64,000 nucleotides of DNA from Odiellus spinosus (Eukaryota > Arthropoda > Arachnida > Opiliones > Phalangiidae), in assembly GCA_963920705.1 (NCBI GenBank), contig OY987237.1, forward strand, positions 10,508,601-10,572,600, written 5' to 3'. The notes under the pieces were generated by a model. The model made no database searches, was not told the DNA's origin, and saw only the letters and a program-made list of their open reading frames with translations. Every line of letters starts with the position of its first letter. The first letter of the stretch is position 1. Position numbers and translations under genes: made by a program. Shown here one piece after another: positions 1-11,362 of the stretch.

Positions 1-37
1 ATAAGCCTAAGTATATGGTGCAAACTCAAAATCGAAT

Positions 38-1484
38 CCAAACAGAACCAAGACAGAATTCTAATCTAAACAGAACCAAGACAGAATTCTAATCTAAACA
101 GAACCAAGACAGAATTCTAATCTAAACAGAACCAAGACAGAATTCTAATCTAAACAGAACCAAGACAGAATTCTAATCTAAACAGAACCAAGACAGAATT
201 CTAATCTAAACAGAACCAAGACAGAATTCTAATCTAAACAGAACCAAGACAGAATTCTAATCTAAACAGAACCAAGACAGAATTCTAATCTAAACAGAAC
301 CAAGACAGAATTCTAATCTAAACAGGGCCAAGACAGAATTCTAATCTAAACAGGGCCAAGACAGAATTCTAATCTAAACAGGGCCAAGACAGAATTCTAA
401 TCTAAACAGGGCCAAGACAGAATTCTAATCCAAACAGGGCCAAGACAGAATTCTAATCCAAACAGGGCCAAGACAGAATTCTAATCTAAACAGGGCCAAG
501 ACAGAATTCTAATCTAAACAGGGCCAAGACAGAATTCTAATCTAAACAGGGCCAAGACAGAATTCTAATCTAAACAGGGCCAAGACAGAATTCTAATCTA
601 AACAGGGCCAAGACAGAATTCTAATCTAAACAGGGCCAAGACAGAATTCTAATCTAAACAGGGCCAAGACAGAATTCTAATCTAAACAGGGCCAAGACAG
701 AATTCTAATCTAAACAGGGCCAAGACAGAATTCTAATCTAAACAGGGCCAAGACAGAATTCTAATCTAAACAGGGCCAAGACAGAATTCTAATCTAAACA
801 GGGCCAAGACAGAATTCTAATCTAAACAGGGCCAAGACAGAATTCTAATCTAAACAGGGCCAAGACAGAATTCTAATCTAAACAGGGCCAAGACAGAATT
901 CTAATCTAAACAGGGCCAAGACAGAATTCTAATCTAAATAGGGCCAAGACAGAATTCTAATCTAAATAGGGCCAAGACAGAATTCTAATCTAAATAGGGC
1001 CAAGACAGAATTCTAATCTAAATAGGGCCAAGACAGAATTCTAATCTAAATAGGGCCAAGACAAATTTAATCTAAATAGGGCCAAGACAAATTTAATCTA
1101 AACAGGGCCAAGACAAATTTAATCTAAACAGGGCAAAGACAAATTTAATCTAAACAGGGCAAAGACAAATTTAATCTAAACAGGGCAAAGACAAATTTAA
1201 TATAAAATTGCAAAGACAAATTTAATATAAAATTGCAAAGACAAATTTAATATAAAATTGCAAAGACAAATTTAATATAAAATTGCAAAGACAAATTTAA
1301 TATAAAATTGCAAAGACAAATTTAATATAAAATTGCAAAGACAAATTTAATATAAAATTGCAAAGACAAATTTAATATAAAATTGCAAAGACAAATTTAA
1401 TATAAAATTGCAAAGACAAATTTAATATAAAATTGCAAAGACAAATTTAATATAAAATTGCAAAGACAAATTTAATATAAATTT
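38..1484. repeat. Graded minisatellite, 28 to 26 to 25 bp unit
   Basis: Head-to-tail array of about 50 units. Up to about 1065 the unit is 28 bp (core CAAGACAGAATTCTAATC), so each unit carries an EcoRI site. From about 1065 to 1200 the unit is 26 bp, after loss of part of the GAATTC segment. From about 1200 to 1484 it is 25 bp with the start changed to TAAAATTGCAAAG. Inside the 28-bp part the variants are zoned: GAACC to about 320, GGGCC to about 935, then AATAGGGCC. Sequence 1-37 is outside the array. The array has no coding role that I can see. Confidence 0.97.
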
Positions 1485-2321
1485 AACCGATACCTTGGCC
1501 AAAATTTATTATAAACAAGATGGGCGTGGGGCCACTGTAGTTACGCTTAAGTAATGTCGCGGTCCATTTTATTAGCAAGTGGGTTTTCAAAAAGAATTTA
1601 GAATATGAATGGACCTAATCGAGGTGGTTCAATGACAACTCTACTAGAGCGCCTAAATAGTATAAAAAAACTAAAAATATAATCCATAAGATTCGAAAAA
1701 AAATTGCTACAGCCTCACTTTAATCATTTTTCAAAAATGCATTTAGCTTAAACTAATTAGAACCAAAATCGTCTACTTTTATTCATTCAATAGATAAACA
1801 GAAAATTTAATTAACTTTTTTGATTTATATATATTATTATGTCATTATCTATTTTGCAACAACTTTCTCGAGAGAGAGAAAGAGAGAGAGAGAGATCTCT
1901 TTCAGAGTGAGAGTTCTCACTAATAAGAAGCAAATGTCGCTAACGGGGCTGCCGGATAATAGTCTTTAGTTTCAGATCGCTGCTTCAGAATCCAAAATTC
2001 CTTGGAACGCGGGGAATTGTAAGTAGTATATAACTTTTTTCTGATTTGTCACTTGGTATATATAGCCCATTACAATTGTTAATTTTTATTTTGGGGTTTT
2101 AACTCGCTCGGTTTTCTCAAAGCAATGCAGATATTGTATAGTAAAATATTGATATTGTATAATAATAAAAAAAATAAATAGACTTAAGGCGGCGGGCACA
2201 GTTTGAAAAGCGTAAACGTGAAATCACAACAATGAAACGAAGTAACTTAAACCCGATTTATGACGTTACAGACGCTTTTCAAAAATAATCCGTTGACTTT
2301 AATATAACAACAGGATTGGAT
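1485..2321. other. Non-coding stretch with a GA microsatellite
   Basis: A GA-rich microsatellite lies at 1870-1895. The rest is AT-rich sequence without a recognisable gene or repeat end. Confidence 0.7.
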
Positions 2322-2329
2322 TCCAGCAT

Positions 2330-2591
2330 CAGGGCCGGATTTATGGGTGGGGACCAGACTGGGCATCCGCCCACGGGCGCTAGCCATATGGGGGCGCCAA
2401 AGAAATCTGGTGATACTTTTAGAAAATCTTGACGTTATTGAATTTGAAATTTTTCTGGGCGCGAATCTATTGAGGGGGCGCGATGAATTCAAGTCTTTCC
2501 CCCGAGTGAAGGCGTGATGAATGATGGACTTTTAAATTTGGAGGCGCGTATAATTTTTGCCCCGGGCACCAAATCGATTAATCCGGCCCTG
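2330..2591. mobile_element. hAT-like non-autonomous element (262 bp)
   Basis: The ends are inverted: CAGGGCCGGATTTAT at the left and the complement of that pattern (AATCCGGCCCTG) at the right. An exact 8-bp target duplication, TCCAGCAT, flanks it at 2322-2329 and 2592-2599. CAG/CTG ends, a CGG-rich terminal repeat and an 8-bp duplication are hallmarks of hAT elements. There is no transposase, so it depends on a copy elsewhere. The intact duplication suggests a fairly recent insertion. Confidence 0.88.
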
Positions 2592-2599
2592 TCCAGCAT

Positions 2600-3216
2600 A
2601 GGAACTACAGCATAAAAATTATGCTTCAGGGTCAAGTTCTAAAGTGATAAAATACCGTCAATACGCCTTTGAAGTATATACATAGTTTTCAGTAAAGGGG
2701 CAAAAGAAAATTCCACCAATCTTACCGGCCCAGCTTTGATTTCATTGCCAGGTTGCCAGTTCAGAACAGATCAGTTTCAAAACTGAACTGCTAGCCTTTC
2801 CCTCTGCACTCACAAGTGGTTGGCAACAAGGGGGGAACGGTACTTACCCCTTTAGTGAAAATTATGTATAGGATATAAATCCACGTTAGCCTCTCAATTT
2901 AAAATTCCCAGGGCTCTCAATTTAAAACTGACCTATCATATAAACGGGTGGACTAGCGTATGGCTGTTATTCGCCGCGTTCGCATTAGAGTAATTGGTGC
3001 CGCGTCGAAAATTATGTATCTTCATATTTTCTTAAATGAAATTCGCTTCATTTTCATAACTTATTACAAGAAGGGTATTTACACTTTACAAAGTAATAAC
3101 GAATATTAAGTAAATTAGAAACATATTGTTTGCAAATAAAAAAAAAAACCTATAGAACAATGTTTTAAATTCAATTAGAAATTTTTAAATAGGCTTTTCC
3201 TTTCAGTCATGCTCTG
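2600..3216. other. Non-coding stretch
   Basis: AT-rich with a slightly GC-richer patch around 2690-2850. I see no gene, element end or tandem repeat. Confidence 0.6.
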
Positions 3217-3219
3217 TAA

Positions 3220-3397
3220 AGGCCCGTTTACAAAAGAGCGGAAAGCTTAAGCGTAAGCCGATGCATGGAACAATAACAAGAGGAGGCATAGGTTCCAAAA
3301 TCTCATTTTTAAACGATGTATGAACCTATGCCTCCTGTTGTTATTGCTCCATGCATCAGATTACGCTTCAGCTTTACACTCTTTTGTAAATGGACCT
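3220..3397. mobile_element. Palindromic PIF/Harbinger-like MITE (178 bp)
   Basis: Nearly the whole element folds into one hairpin: arms of about 78 nt around a short loop near 3305. The ends are AGGCCCGTTTAC and the complement of AGGTCCATTTAC. It is flanked by TAA at 3217-3219 and 3398-3400, the TWA target duplication expected of PIF/Harbinger. No coding capacity. The superfamily is inferred from ends and duplication only. Confidence 0.75.
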
Positions 3398-3754
3398 TAA
3401 ATGTTATTACACTTGAAGTTACAACGATAAAATAATCATATAATATAGTTGGAAGCATTAGTAAAGCTATAACTTTCCTTTTCGTTATCTATGTGGTTTT
3501 ACTTAGATATGTAAAATGATCAATAGAATACAAAACTTCGTTTTCGAAGGAAATTGGATACTCGTAAAGTATAGTTAAATAAAAGAAAAACATATTCTGA
3601 GATTTACTATTTAATCGTGATATTTCCACGCGTAAGTGATACGTACTCAGAATATTCAAGATGAACGAAACAATCTACAATTTGACAGCAGTTTTCATAA
3701 ATGTGAGAAAATTTACAAAACTCGCGTTTAATTGAAGGCATTAAAGTTTATTAA

Positions 3755-4242
3755 ATTTAAACTTGGAGTTAAAAATGGAACAGCTTTTGAATTTATTTTC
3801 GGAATCACCGTACCAACTAACGTATTAGAGAATTTTTTCACAATTTCTAGACACTTTTTTCGTGTTTAAATTTATTTCTAAAGTTGGGTTAAGTTTTAAT
3901 GTAAGTAAATATAAACTCAGTCCAAGTATATTATTTCAGCCTTCAACAGTGCTTGTTATATCCTAACGTTAAAATGGCGTTTGACTCCCAAGGTCTTGAG
4001 CATCAAACAACAGAGTATTCTTTTAATGTTAGGTCATTACAAGCGCCGTTGAAGGCTGAAATAATATGATTGGCCCGAATTTATATTTTTTTTTTTTTTT
4101 CAAATTTTACGAAACTTAAGAAATCAATTTAAATACCAAAAAAGTGTCTAATATTGTTGGAAAATACTCTAATAAGTTTTTAGGCACGGTAATTCCGAAA
4201 ATAAATTCAAAAGTTGTTCCATTTTTAGCTCCAAGATTCACT
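3755..4242. mobile_element. Family A foldback MITE, copy 1 (TTAA-flanked)
   Basis: Long inverted repeat whose arms share the segments ACTTGGAG, GAATTTATTTTCGGAAT and CCTTCAAC. TTAA lies at both borders (3751-3754 and 4243-4246). The terminal AGGG of other copies is mutated here. The arms extend into the middle, so most of the 488 bp can form a stem. Other copies lie at 33859, 36701, 36792 and 58670. piggyBac and Kolobok transposases both use TTAA; the sequence does not decide between them. Confidence 0.85.
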
Positions 4243-4803
4243 TTAAGCGACGAAAATGAATGTTAAAACGACTTTTTTTCGCAGAAAACTGCCGCACCTT
4301 GGGAGCAACCCTTTTACGCGTTTGACAGAATGAGTTATTACATTTTTGAAAACCACAAACGTCTCAGGTATGAACTTAGTGGAAATACAAAAAGTTCCCA
4401 CTCGTTCGAAATTCCATTTGTAGCGCTTGAAACCTTGGTTGGCGCAAAAAAATGTTTTTTTCAACCATGTAGTAGTCTCGGAAATTTAATTTAATAGTAT
4501 TATAAATGAATTAACACGATCAATAAGGTTTGTGTAAAGATATCACTATTCCGAGCTGAAAATTTGGTTGAAAATTTGCATTTCCTTTCAACAATAACTA
4601 AACTTGCATAATTTTTTGTATTTTAAAGATTGATCATTATGAAAGAGGATGGGGTAAATCTTTAAAATGATAATGGAGACGAGTGACGTGTTATTTTTAA
4701 TCGATTAGAAGAGTAGATATATATATTGAAACAGTAATAAACGTCTAGGATCAGACCTTGCCTCTACCAGTAGAAAACACTTTCTTAAAGACAAGTGATA
4801 TAG

Positions 4804-4979
4804 CTAGCCTTAAAATATATTCATTTTTATTGGCCAACGAAAAAAGGTTTCGGTTTAGAAGGAAAGGGTGTTCTATCGTTTTTGCTTTTAGCTACTCTAC
4901 TGAGCGCTGTATCCGAGTTAGATAAAGCTGGTTTTTCACTGGGCGGAAAATCCGCAAAATTTTGTCATTCACGAGAGAT
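4804..4979 (+). pseudogene. Possible relic of an IR last exon (M4-like frame)
   Basis: An open frame follows a TAG at 4801 and ends at TAA 4977-4979. It contains KKGFG and then a hydrophobic run GVLSFLLLATLLSAVSE. The last exon of the receptor gene just downstream has KGFG directly before its last membrane helix and a Glu at the helix end, so this could be the tail of a decayed tandem copy. I found no matching upstream exons, and a frame of this length is expected by chance in this DNA. It could equally be random sequence. Confidence 0.2.
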
Positions 4980-5279
4980 ATAATTTTTTTACAGGTTAGG
5001 CGCTAATCGCGTTTTAAAATTTATCCAGGCTTTAATTACGAGTGTTTCTCAGAAATCAATTTTGATATAAATTGGAATTTTACTCTATTTTTAAGATTAT
5101 GAGCAACATTTCACCGCCATGGCGGTTTTAAAAATTTTTTCACGCTTATTTTCTTGAACCGTTTTCCACTAACGCGATTTTGACAAAAATAAATTACAGT
5201 GATAATTCAGCTTAATAACGTTACGAAGTTTCGCTACAGGGGTCGCGGGCAGCAAGAAATGTTGTTGATATATTTCTAG

Positions 5280-5498
5280 TACCCCCACACGCTCAATCAT
5301 AATGGAGATATCAACACATATTTAGTTTCTTATGGCAACGATGCAGAGTTATTAAATAAACATAATATACCAATCGCCAATATTACCTACTCAACAACGG
5401 CGATGTTTTCGTTTCACGCAATTGTATCTGCTAAAAAGGAAAAGGTTGCTTACGAATCACCAGGAGCTTTTGAAGAATTTCAAAATTTACCCTACCAA
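5280..5498 (+). CDS. IR-like gene, exon encoding the end of S1
   Basis: 73 codons in phase 0. The acceptor follows a pyrimidine-rich TATTTCTAG ending at 5279, and the same frame is closed by that TAG, so the exon must start by splicing. The donor is CAA|GTAAGT at 5499. It ends PYQ, followed directly by the Ile-Trp that opens M1 in the next exon, as in IRs where S1 runs into M1. Confidence 0.78.
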
Positions 5499-7560
5499 GT
5501 AAGTTTTATTCGGGGGTTAATCACTTTCGTAAAATTTGTACCTCGACTACGCGATTACGTAACTGACTACAGCTAATGGCAATCAATTATCAGTTTTATC
5601 CGAAGAGTAAATGACACCCTTTCCTAAAAGCTATGGTATAAAATGCTAGATACACGAATTCGCATCCGTGTTCGAGAAGAACGGGGTTGGGATGTAGAAA
5701 TATTTCAGGAATTGGAATTTTGTACTCTAGCCCCGGGTTGGATGGAGAGAATAAGTCATACGGGTCGACGGGCCAATACCAAGCTCCGGTTACTATCGAT
5801 ATAGTTACAGTTTTCACCCAACTTTTAAAGTCTACGGGGAGGGTGCAAACTTTTGAGGATATTGGTCGCTGTAAAGACGCCTTCGTGTGAAAACAGTCAT
5901 TTCTACAAAATATATTTAGGGGTGTGTTTATAAGGCAACTTTTATTATTTCGAGAAAGAGCATTCATAATTTCTTTAAATATTTGCAGATTTGGATAATG
6001 ATATTCGTTTCTTATCTTTTATTAACAACAATTGGAATTATCGAAAAAAGAATGAATGGAATTCCGAACAATGTTTTTGTTTGTGCCTCTAAAAACCTGT
6101 TTCTTTACTTCGGAACCATCTTGGGAAAAGGTAATAATAAAAAACTGCTCGCATATTTCTCTTGAAGAAGAGAACAGCCATCGCAATGCATAATCCAGGC
6201 CTATTAATAATGGACACTTGGAGGCTCTAAGACTCGCCAGACGCCAGCGCGTTTTTGTTAGTTACTACTAATTTAAGCCCCAATTTCAATCAACGTTTTT
6301 CAAGCTTTTGCTTTCGCCTTTCCGAGGGAAGCTTATATTAAATTAATTTTGATACACATCAAATTCATTTTGCTATTCATAATTCTCTGTCACTTGAAGC
6401 CTGTTAACGTGTGATAAACGAAACGCTTCATTTAACCTTTAACTTTAACACTTGATTCTTAAGCCTAAAACTATTTAGACAATGCTCATGAAAGTCTGAT
6501 TTCCTTGTTTCTCTCGCCTTATTGCGATAAAGGTCCATTGCTAAGTTACAGATTATTTTAAAAAGTCAAAACTTGACGAAAGTAGTTCTGCCACTGTATG
6601 AAAAAGTAGTTTTTTCTTCCGCAAAGGTTTCAATATTCCATCATTGAGTGCTATCAGAATCTGCGTGGGTGTCTGGCTTCTGCAACTCGTGGTTCTCTTA
6701 AACTTGTTTAGCGGGGTCATGAAAGCCAATCAAATCAATCAAGGGACAACTAATATCAACTCCATAGAAGATTTTTTACGAACCCGAAATCTTGTCGTGG
6801 TTCATTTGTTTACGAAGGAATTTTGTCGATCGGTAAAAAAAATTTGAAAACTAACGACTGATTAAATCAGAAAATTATTGGGCATTTGGTTATAGAATTT
6901 TCTTCATTTGGGCAATTTTATTTCAGAGTGAAAAAAAGGTCACACATTTCTGCAAAAGATTTTGTCCGAATAACGAGCCAAAGAACCGTAAATTTGTCTA
7001 TTTCGTGAATACTGCCTTTGCAATAATTTTCCATTTGACTGCAAAAGAGTATAACTTCATTAAAGATTTTCACTTCGGTTCCAGCAAATACAATTATAAA
7101 CCAGCGGTGTACATGATCAAGAACACCGTTCATCCCGAAGCTCTTAAACTCATTAATAAAAGGTTGGGATTTTCAGACTGAAAGACGAATATTTTCCTTA
7201 AAACGAGAGTGTCACTAGAAATCACTGACAATAATATTTAATTACAATTTTTAATGGAGCTAGTAACTAAGTAAATTAGGCTTGAACTAACAATCGCGTT
7301 CTAATATAACATTTTATCGCCATTGCAGAGTTGCTTCTTTTTTCGAAACAAGTCAATTTATCCCTACGTTTCGTTACGTTGAAATGTTATTTGAGGCCGA
7401 TTCCGAAAATACCAAAATGGAAAAAGAATTTCGAAAAATTGAAATGAAAGGATTTGGAACCATGTTCGCCTTGTGGTCCGCCCTTCTCAGCGTTATTTCT
7501 GTCGTAACCATTGTTGAAATAATTATTAACCGCGATTTATACGATACATCAATCGTCTAA
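5280..7560 (+). CDS. Ionotropic receptor (IR)-like channel, C-terminal five exons
   Basis: Five exons (5280-5498, 5989-6130, 6627-6832, 6927-7162, 7329-7560) join in one uninterrupted frame of 344 codons plus stop, with GT-AG introns in phases 0, 1, 0 and 2. The product matches the ionotropic-receptor channel core of protostomes. Residues 1-73 are the end of ligand lobe S1. Helix M1 is at 74-92, a pore-loop-like stretch LFLYFGTILGKG at 110-121, M3 at about 130-154 (starts IRICVGVWLL, then LFSG), ligand lobe S2 at about 155-311, and M4 at 312-334 ending in a conserved-looking Glu. Such receptors sit in the plasma membrane, usually of chemosensory neurons, and conduct cations when bound by ligand. 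The 5' exons (signal peptide and most of S1) are not identified; a start codon is missing. No exact subfamily or ligand can be given. Confidence 0.85.
5596..5967 (-). other. Unexplained antisense open frame inside the first visible IR intron
   Basis: 123 codons are open on the minus strand, entirely within the 5499-5988 intron. The stretch 5650-5890 is GC-richer than its surroundings, and a + strand frame is open there too. The peptide (for example NPGLEYKIPIPE) is not recognised. It may be an exon of a nested gene, a captured fragment or chance. Confidence 0.25.
5989..6130 (+). CDS. IR-like gene, M1 and pore exon
   Basis: The acceptor is TTTGCAG ending at 5988 and the donor AAAAG|GTAATA. 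It encodes M1 (IWIMIFVSYLLLTTIGIIE) and the pore-loop start. The last codon is split after one base and completes to Gly with the next exon, giving LGKGFN, close to the usual LLGQG-type IR pore segment. Confidence 0.85.
6627..6832 (+). CDS. IR-like gene, M3 exon
   Basis: The acceptor is CCGCAAAG ending at 6626 and the donor TCG|GTAAAA. It encodes RICVGVWLLQLVVLLNLFSG (M3). The canonical SYTANLAAF of glutamate receptors is replaced by NLFSGVMKA, which is typical of divergent IRs. The S2 start INSIEDFL follows, matching the common pattern of M3 followed by an 'I.siedL' segment. Confidence 0.85.
6927..7162 (+). CDS. IR-like gene, S2 exon
   Basis: The acceptor is TTTATTTCAG ending at 6926. The donor AG|GTTGGG at 7163 is weaker, but it is the one that keeps frame and completes an Arg codon with the last exon. 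It encodes much of the second ligand-binding lobe, including KPAVYMIKNTVHPEALKLI. If unspliced, the frame would stop at TGA 7179-7181. Confidence 0.75.
7329..7560 (+). CDS. IR-like gene, last exon with M4
   Basis: The acceptor is CATTGCAG ending at 7328; the stop is TAA 7558-7560. It encodes the end of S2 and M4 (GTMFALWSALLSVISVVTIV), with a short 10-residue cytoplasmic tail. The short tail after M4 is usual in IRs. Confidence 0.85.
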
Positions 7561-7612
7561 ACCATATATTTGACATTCAGGCTTAACTTAACTGTAAAGT
7601 ATCCAATTATCT

Positions 7613-7618
7613 AATAAA
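7613..7618 (+). promoter_or_regulatory. Probable polyadenylation signal of the IR-like gene
   Basis: Canonical AATAAA 53 nt after the stop codon. The spacing suits a short 3' UTR. No other hexamer lies closer to the stop. Confidence 0.5.
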
Positions 7619-10427
7619 TACCAATCTGCTCAAATACGTTTCATTTATGAAAATCAATGTAGGTAGTTACACTTTCCCAAAAAGCGAAATTACGAATATC
7701 AAGAGAAGTAATTTTCGGGGTCAAAATACTTCTTTGGTCGTTTATTACTCCTTTAAAGGATTGCATAAGCGTCTAAAAACATAAACCCAATTGTGGTTAA
7801 ATTGAGTAACATAACGGGAAAATTAAGGGGAAATTAAATGAATTAAATTACGTTTTTATATTTTTAAAGTTATGCCCAAGATTTATTAACAAGTTTAAGC
7901 AATTCCGGGTAGTACCAATGACCTAAACAAATTTTTCCGCTCATTTTAAAGTCGATCGTTTGGCATAAAGCGAAAATTCAATGGTATAATTTTAATATGA
8001 TATTTTACCCCATAAAAACTGAGTTTTTATCTATTCCACTCTGCGTATATAGCAAGGTTTCAGAAATATGGGATTTATACAGGCATTTAAATCCAGCACC
8101 TCTTTCGACTTTCGCCCCGCCACGTCAAACGGATCGAACCTAAAGGGACTAAAAGCGCGCAACATGATTGATCATTTATATTTCTCGCGAAGTATACTTT
8201 GCGCTATTTAATGTGGACGAGAAGGAAAAATATTACAATTTTGGATCAGAATTACTATTATAATAATACCATATAAAGTGTTTCTTGAAACTACGTACAA
8301 ATAATATTGCATTAAATTTCAATCGTAGCTACAAAATGAGACAAGTTACGTCGAAATCGGCCATATTACGCCCACTTTTCAATCATGAATTTTGGGCAAA
8401 AAAATCTATTTTTCGTCGTAAGATTTTCTAACGAACTTCAAATTTATACTTTCGTAAGATATTTTTCATTTTTATGAGACAAATTTATTTAATCAATAAA
8501 ATAAACGTACGTACGTAACGTTATATCAAAAATTTCTAATTGCCAACTTTTTCCCCGATCTGAAACTGACAGCGCGAAGAAGTCTTAAAACCTTCATTAC
8601 GTTCCTTTACAGCAATAATAAATCTATAGATTCGAACAAAACCTCTTTCAAAGACGTAGAAGGAGACCAAATTCTTCCGGAGGGGCGCGTTACAAGCAGT
8701 TGGTCTCATCATTCCCCCTCCCAAACTCGTCTTCACGCACCTTCCCAATTCCCGGTATACCGTTCTCTCCCCAGCTTATATTCTTATATCCTCCACAAAT
8801 TTTTACCGGTAAAGTGGACATCAGCGCTCATCTCGTGCGTAAGAGAGCGTCTTTCCCGTCATAACTTTCATCCCTGGCCGCTTTCCCTCCTTCTCTCGCT
8901 ATATCTTCACATACATCCCAGATAAGAGACTCGGATAGAGCTAGGCAACGTCAACGCTAGCTACGCCTAACCTCATTCCAGCTTCATCTATAGGAGGATA
9001 TACAGAGGGAGAAACTAGACTAAAAGGATATCAGTATACCGAGAAGGGAAAAAAGGGAAAGGAAAAGGGGAAAGACTAAAATTTTTAAGACGAAAAGTAA
9101 GCATTGGCGGGGATCTAATCCAAACCCAGAAATATCCTACCCTATACCTCGACGAAGATGAGTTTTCACATATTTTAATCAAAAATTCGTAACTTATTGA
9201 ATAAAACCAAATATGGCGTGCGGAACCGTTGATTTACAGACACTCAAGCTGCTATATCAAAATAAAAAGTTCAAACTCTTCGAAAATTTCTTTAGTAGGG
9301 AGGGAGCCTACGAAGCGGTTTGAAAGTGTCTATAATTATTTAACGTAGGTCAATTATACTGAAGCGCCATGAAAACGCTGCTTAACGCTATAAAAACGAT
9401 TGCTTTTGAAAAAAAGACTTATTCACACGCTATTTCCTTACTCTCTATATCCCTCTCGTCACCACTACAATATCTAGGTCTTTTTCGTCCATTCTGGGAT
9501 TTAAATAAGGCGACGCTCGAGTTAATTTACGAATACGACCGTATTATAAAAGTGGATTCCCGCGCAAATTAGATAAGGGCCTGGTGTTCCCCCAAATCCC
9601 TTAAAATGGCAAGTTTCTAGATTTTTCCAATTTTAATAAAATTAAAATTTAAAAAAATCTTTTATTATTTGAACGTGGCAAAAATGGACGAGATTATCAG
9701 GGGAGATTTATAATATCGACAGCGTGTTTTATGAAGCAATTTAACAAGGTAATTTTTAAGTATATTATATATCATAAAAGCTGGCTATGGGCTCTTTCAA
9801 AGTGCAAGCGTTTATCCATTATCTTGGTCCGCATATAAAATAAATCATTGATAAAGGCTATTACTCGAAAAGACTCGATTGTTTTGGAAATTGAGTGAAA
9901 TTTTTATAAAAATGATTTTGAGCCAATTCGAAATGTACCACTGCGTTTAAATTTAATCATTAGATAATTACGATGATAAAGTTTAAGATTAATCGCCAAA
10001 TAGTAGTCAGGTTGGTCAAAAATCTTGAGAAATTGAATTATAATGGCTTAAATTTTCTTTAAATTTTTGTATTCTAAGCAAAGGTTTTTGGACTTATTTG
10101 AAAAGTTCCAATTTACGTATAAAAATATTGCATACCGGATTAAAAACCGGATTAAGAACCAGATTATGTATATTAAGCTTGAAGAAAATAATAAAATAAT
10201 AGTGGTCCTTTCAATATTAATTATTTTTGAAAAGTTAAATTTGGGGTTTAGATATCCATAGAAGACTATTTGCGGTCTAAAAATCTAGTGCCCAACTTAA
10301 TATTTCTTTATTTTCTAAAATGGGAGATTTTTGATACTAAGTTGTGGTTAAAAGGCATTTATAGTTTTCTAATTACATTAACAGGGTAGTTGAAAATTGT
10401 CACGACCAGCAAACAACGATGCGTCCA

Positions 10428-10463
<36 letters not shown>

Positions 10464-10934
10464 AAGGGTAAAATGAATAGGTCAGACTAAGAATGTTCAG
10501 TCCATTGTAATTAACGGCACGATTTCCTTCAGCAGAAATAAAGTTATCGCGCGGGTTTTAAGTAAAGATACGCGTGACGTCACGTAACCCCTATTACCCG
10601 TGTTATCAAAGATACGTGAATGTGTTTAAATTAGAGGATAATTTTTTCCCCAACAAAGCAAAAGATTCGCTGGGGAAAATTCTTTCGTTATAGGCTTATA
10701 GAGTGTTAATTTTTATGGTCGTTACCATGGAGATTTTCTTCTAAGAGATTAAAAATGCGGTTAACGCCGTTGGCAATTACCTATATACAAGTTATAATGT
10801 TATACATTTTTACAACATTTCTTAGTAGAAACAAGTAAAGGCAACTCTGAGGGATTATTCAATACACCTGAAATAAAATTAAGAATTTTCTAAGAGCGTA
10901 ATAATTAATATTAGCTCATTTCGTGTCAGGCGGT
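7619..10934. other. Non-coding stretch with a 33-nt poly(A) run
   Basis: AT-rich and without a recognised gene. A run of 33 A lies at 10429-10461. It could be a retroposon tail, but I find no target duplication or body for one. A 67-codon frame at 9369-9572 has no recognisable features. Confidence 0.5.
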
Positions 10935-10938
10935 TGAA

Positions 10939-11358
10939 AGGGAGAATGCAAACCTAACAAAAGATTTTGTATCGATTCCTTATTATTTAAATATGCCTAT
11001 TCCACGAACAAATATTAAACTAGAAATAAATTTAAAACTTACCCGGAAAATAGGTTTAGCGAGATTCATGAAGATCCTGATTTCCTCGCGTATAGTCTAG
11101 CGACCAATCGAACGTGATTGTAAGTCTTGTGGAGATTTCGCGTGAACGACTGGCCTTTGCTCATTGGTCGCTAGACCTAGCTTACAAGGAGGCAATTCAG
11201 GATCTCCATGAATCCCGCTAAGCCTATTTCCCGGGTAAGTTTTAAATTTATTTCTAGTTTAATATTTGTTTTTTAAAATTTTTATTGGTGGATTAGGCCT
11301 ATTTTAAACGATAAAGAATCGATAAAAAAATCACTTGTTATTAGGTTGCATTCTCCCT
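10939..11358. mobile_element. Family B palindromic MITE, copy 1 (420 bp)
   Basis: The ends are AGGGAGAATGCAA and its complement; the left flank is TGAA and the right flank TTAA, so the left target copy is mutated by one base. The arms share CTAGAAATAAATTTAAAACT and GGTCGCTAGAC and make almost the whole element one hairpin. The short centre, which includes CGCGTGAACGAC, is not palindromic and shows orientation. Confidence 0.88.
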
Positions 11359-11362
11359 TTAA

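Noticed and set aside
1-1484. CRISPR array
   Set aside because: The units are contiguous with no unique spacers, and the genome is eukaryotic.
10429-10461. Tail of a retroposed gene or SINE
   Set aside because: A 33-A run is present, but no body, target duplication or polymerase III boxes are recognisable beside it.
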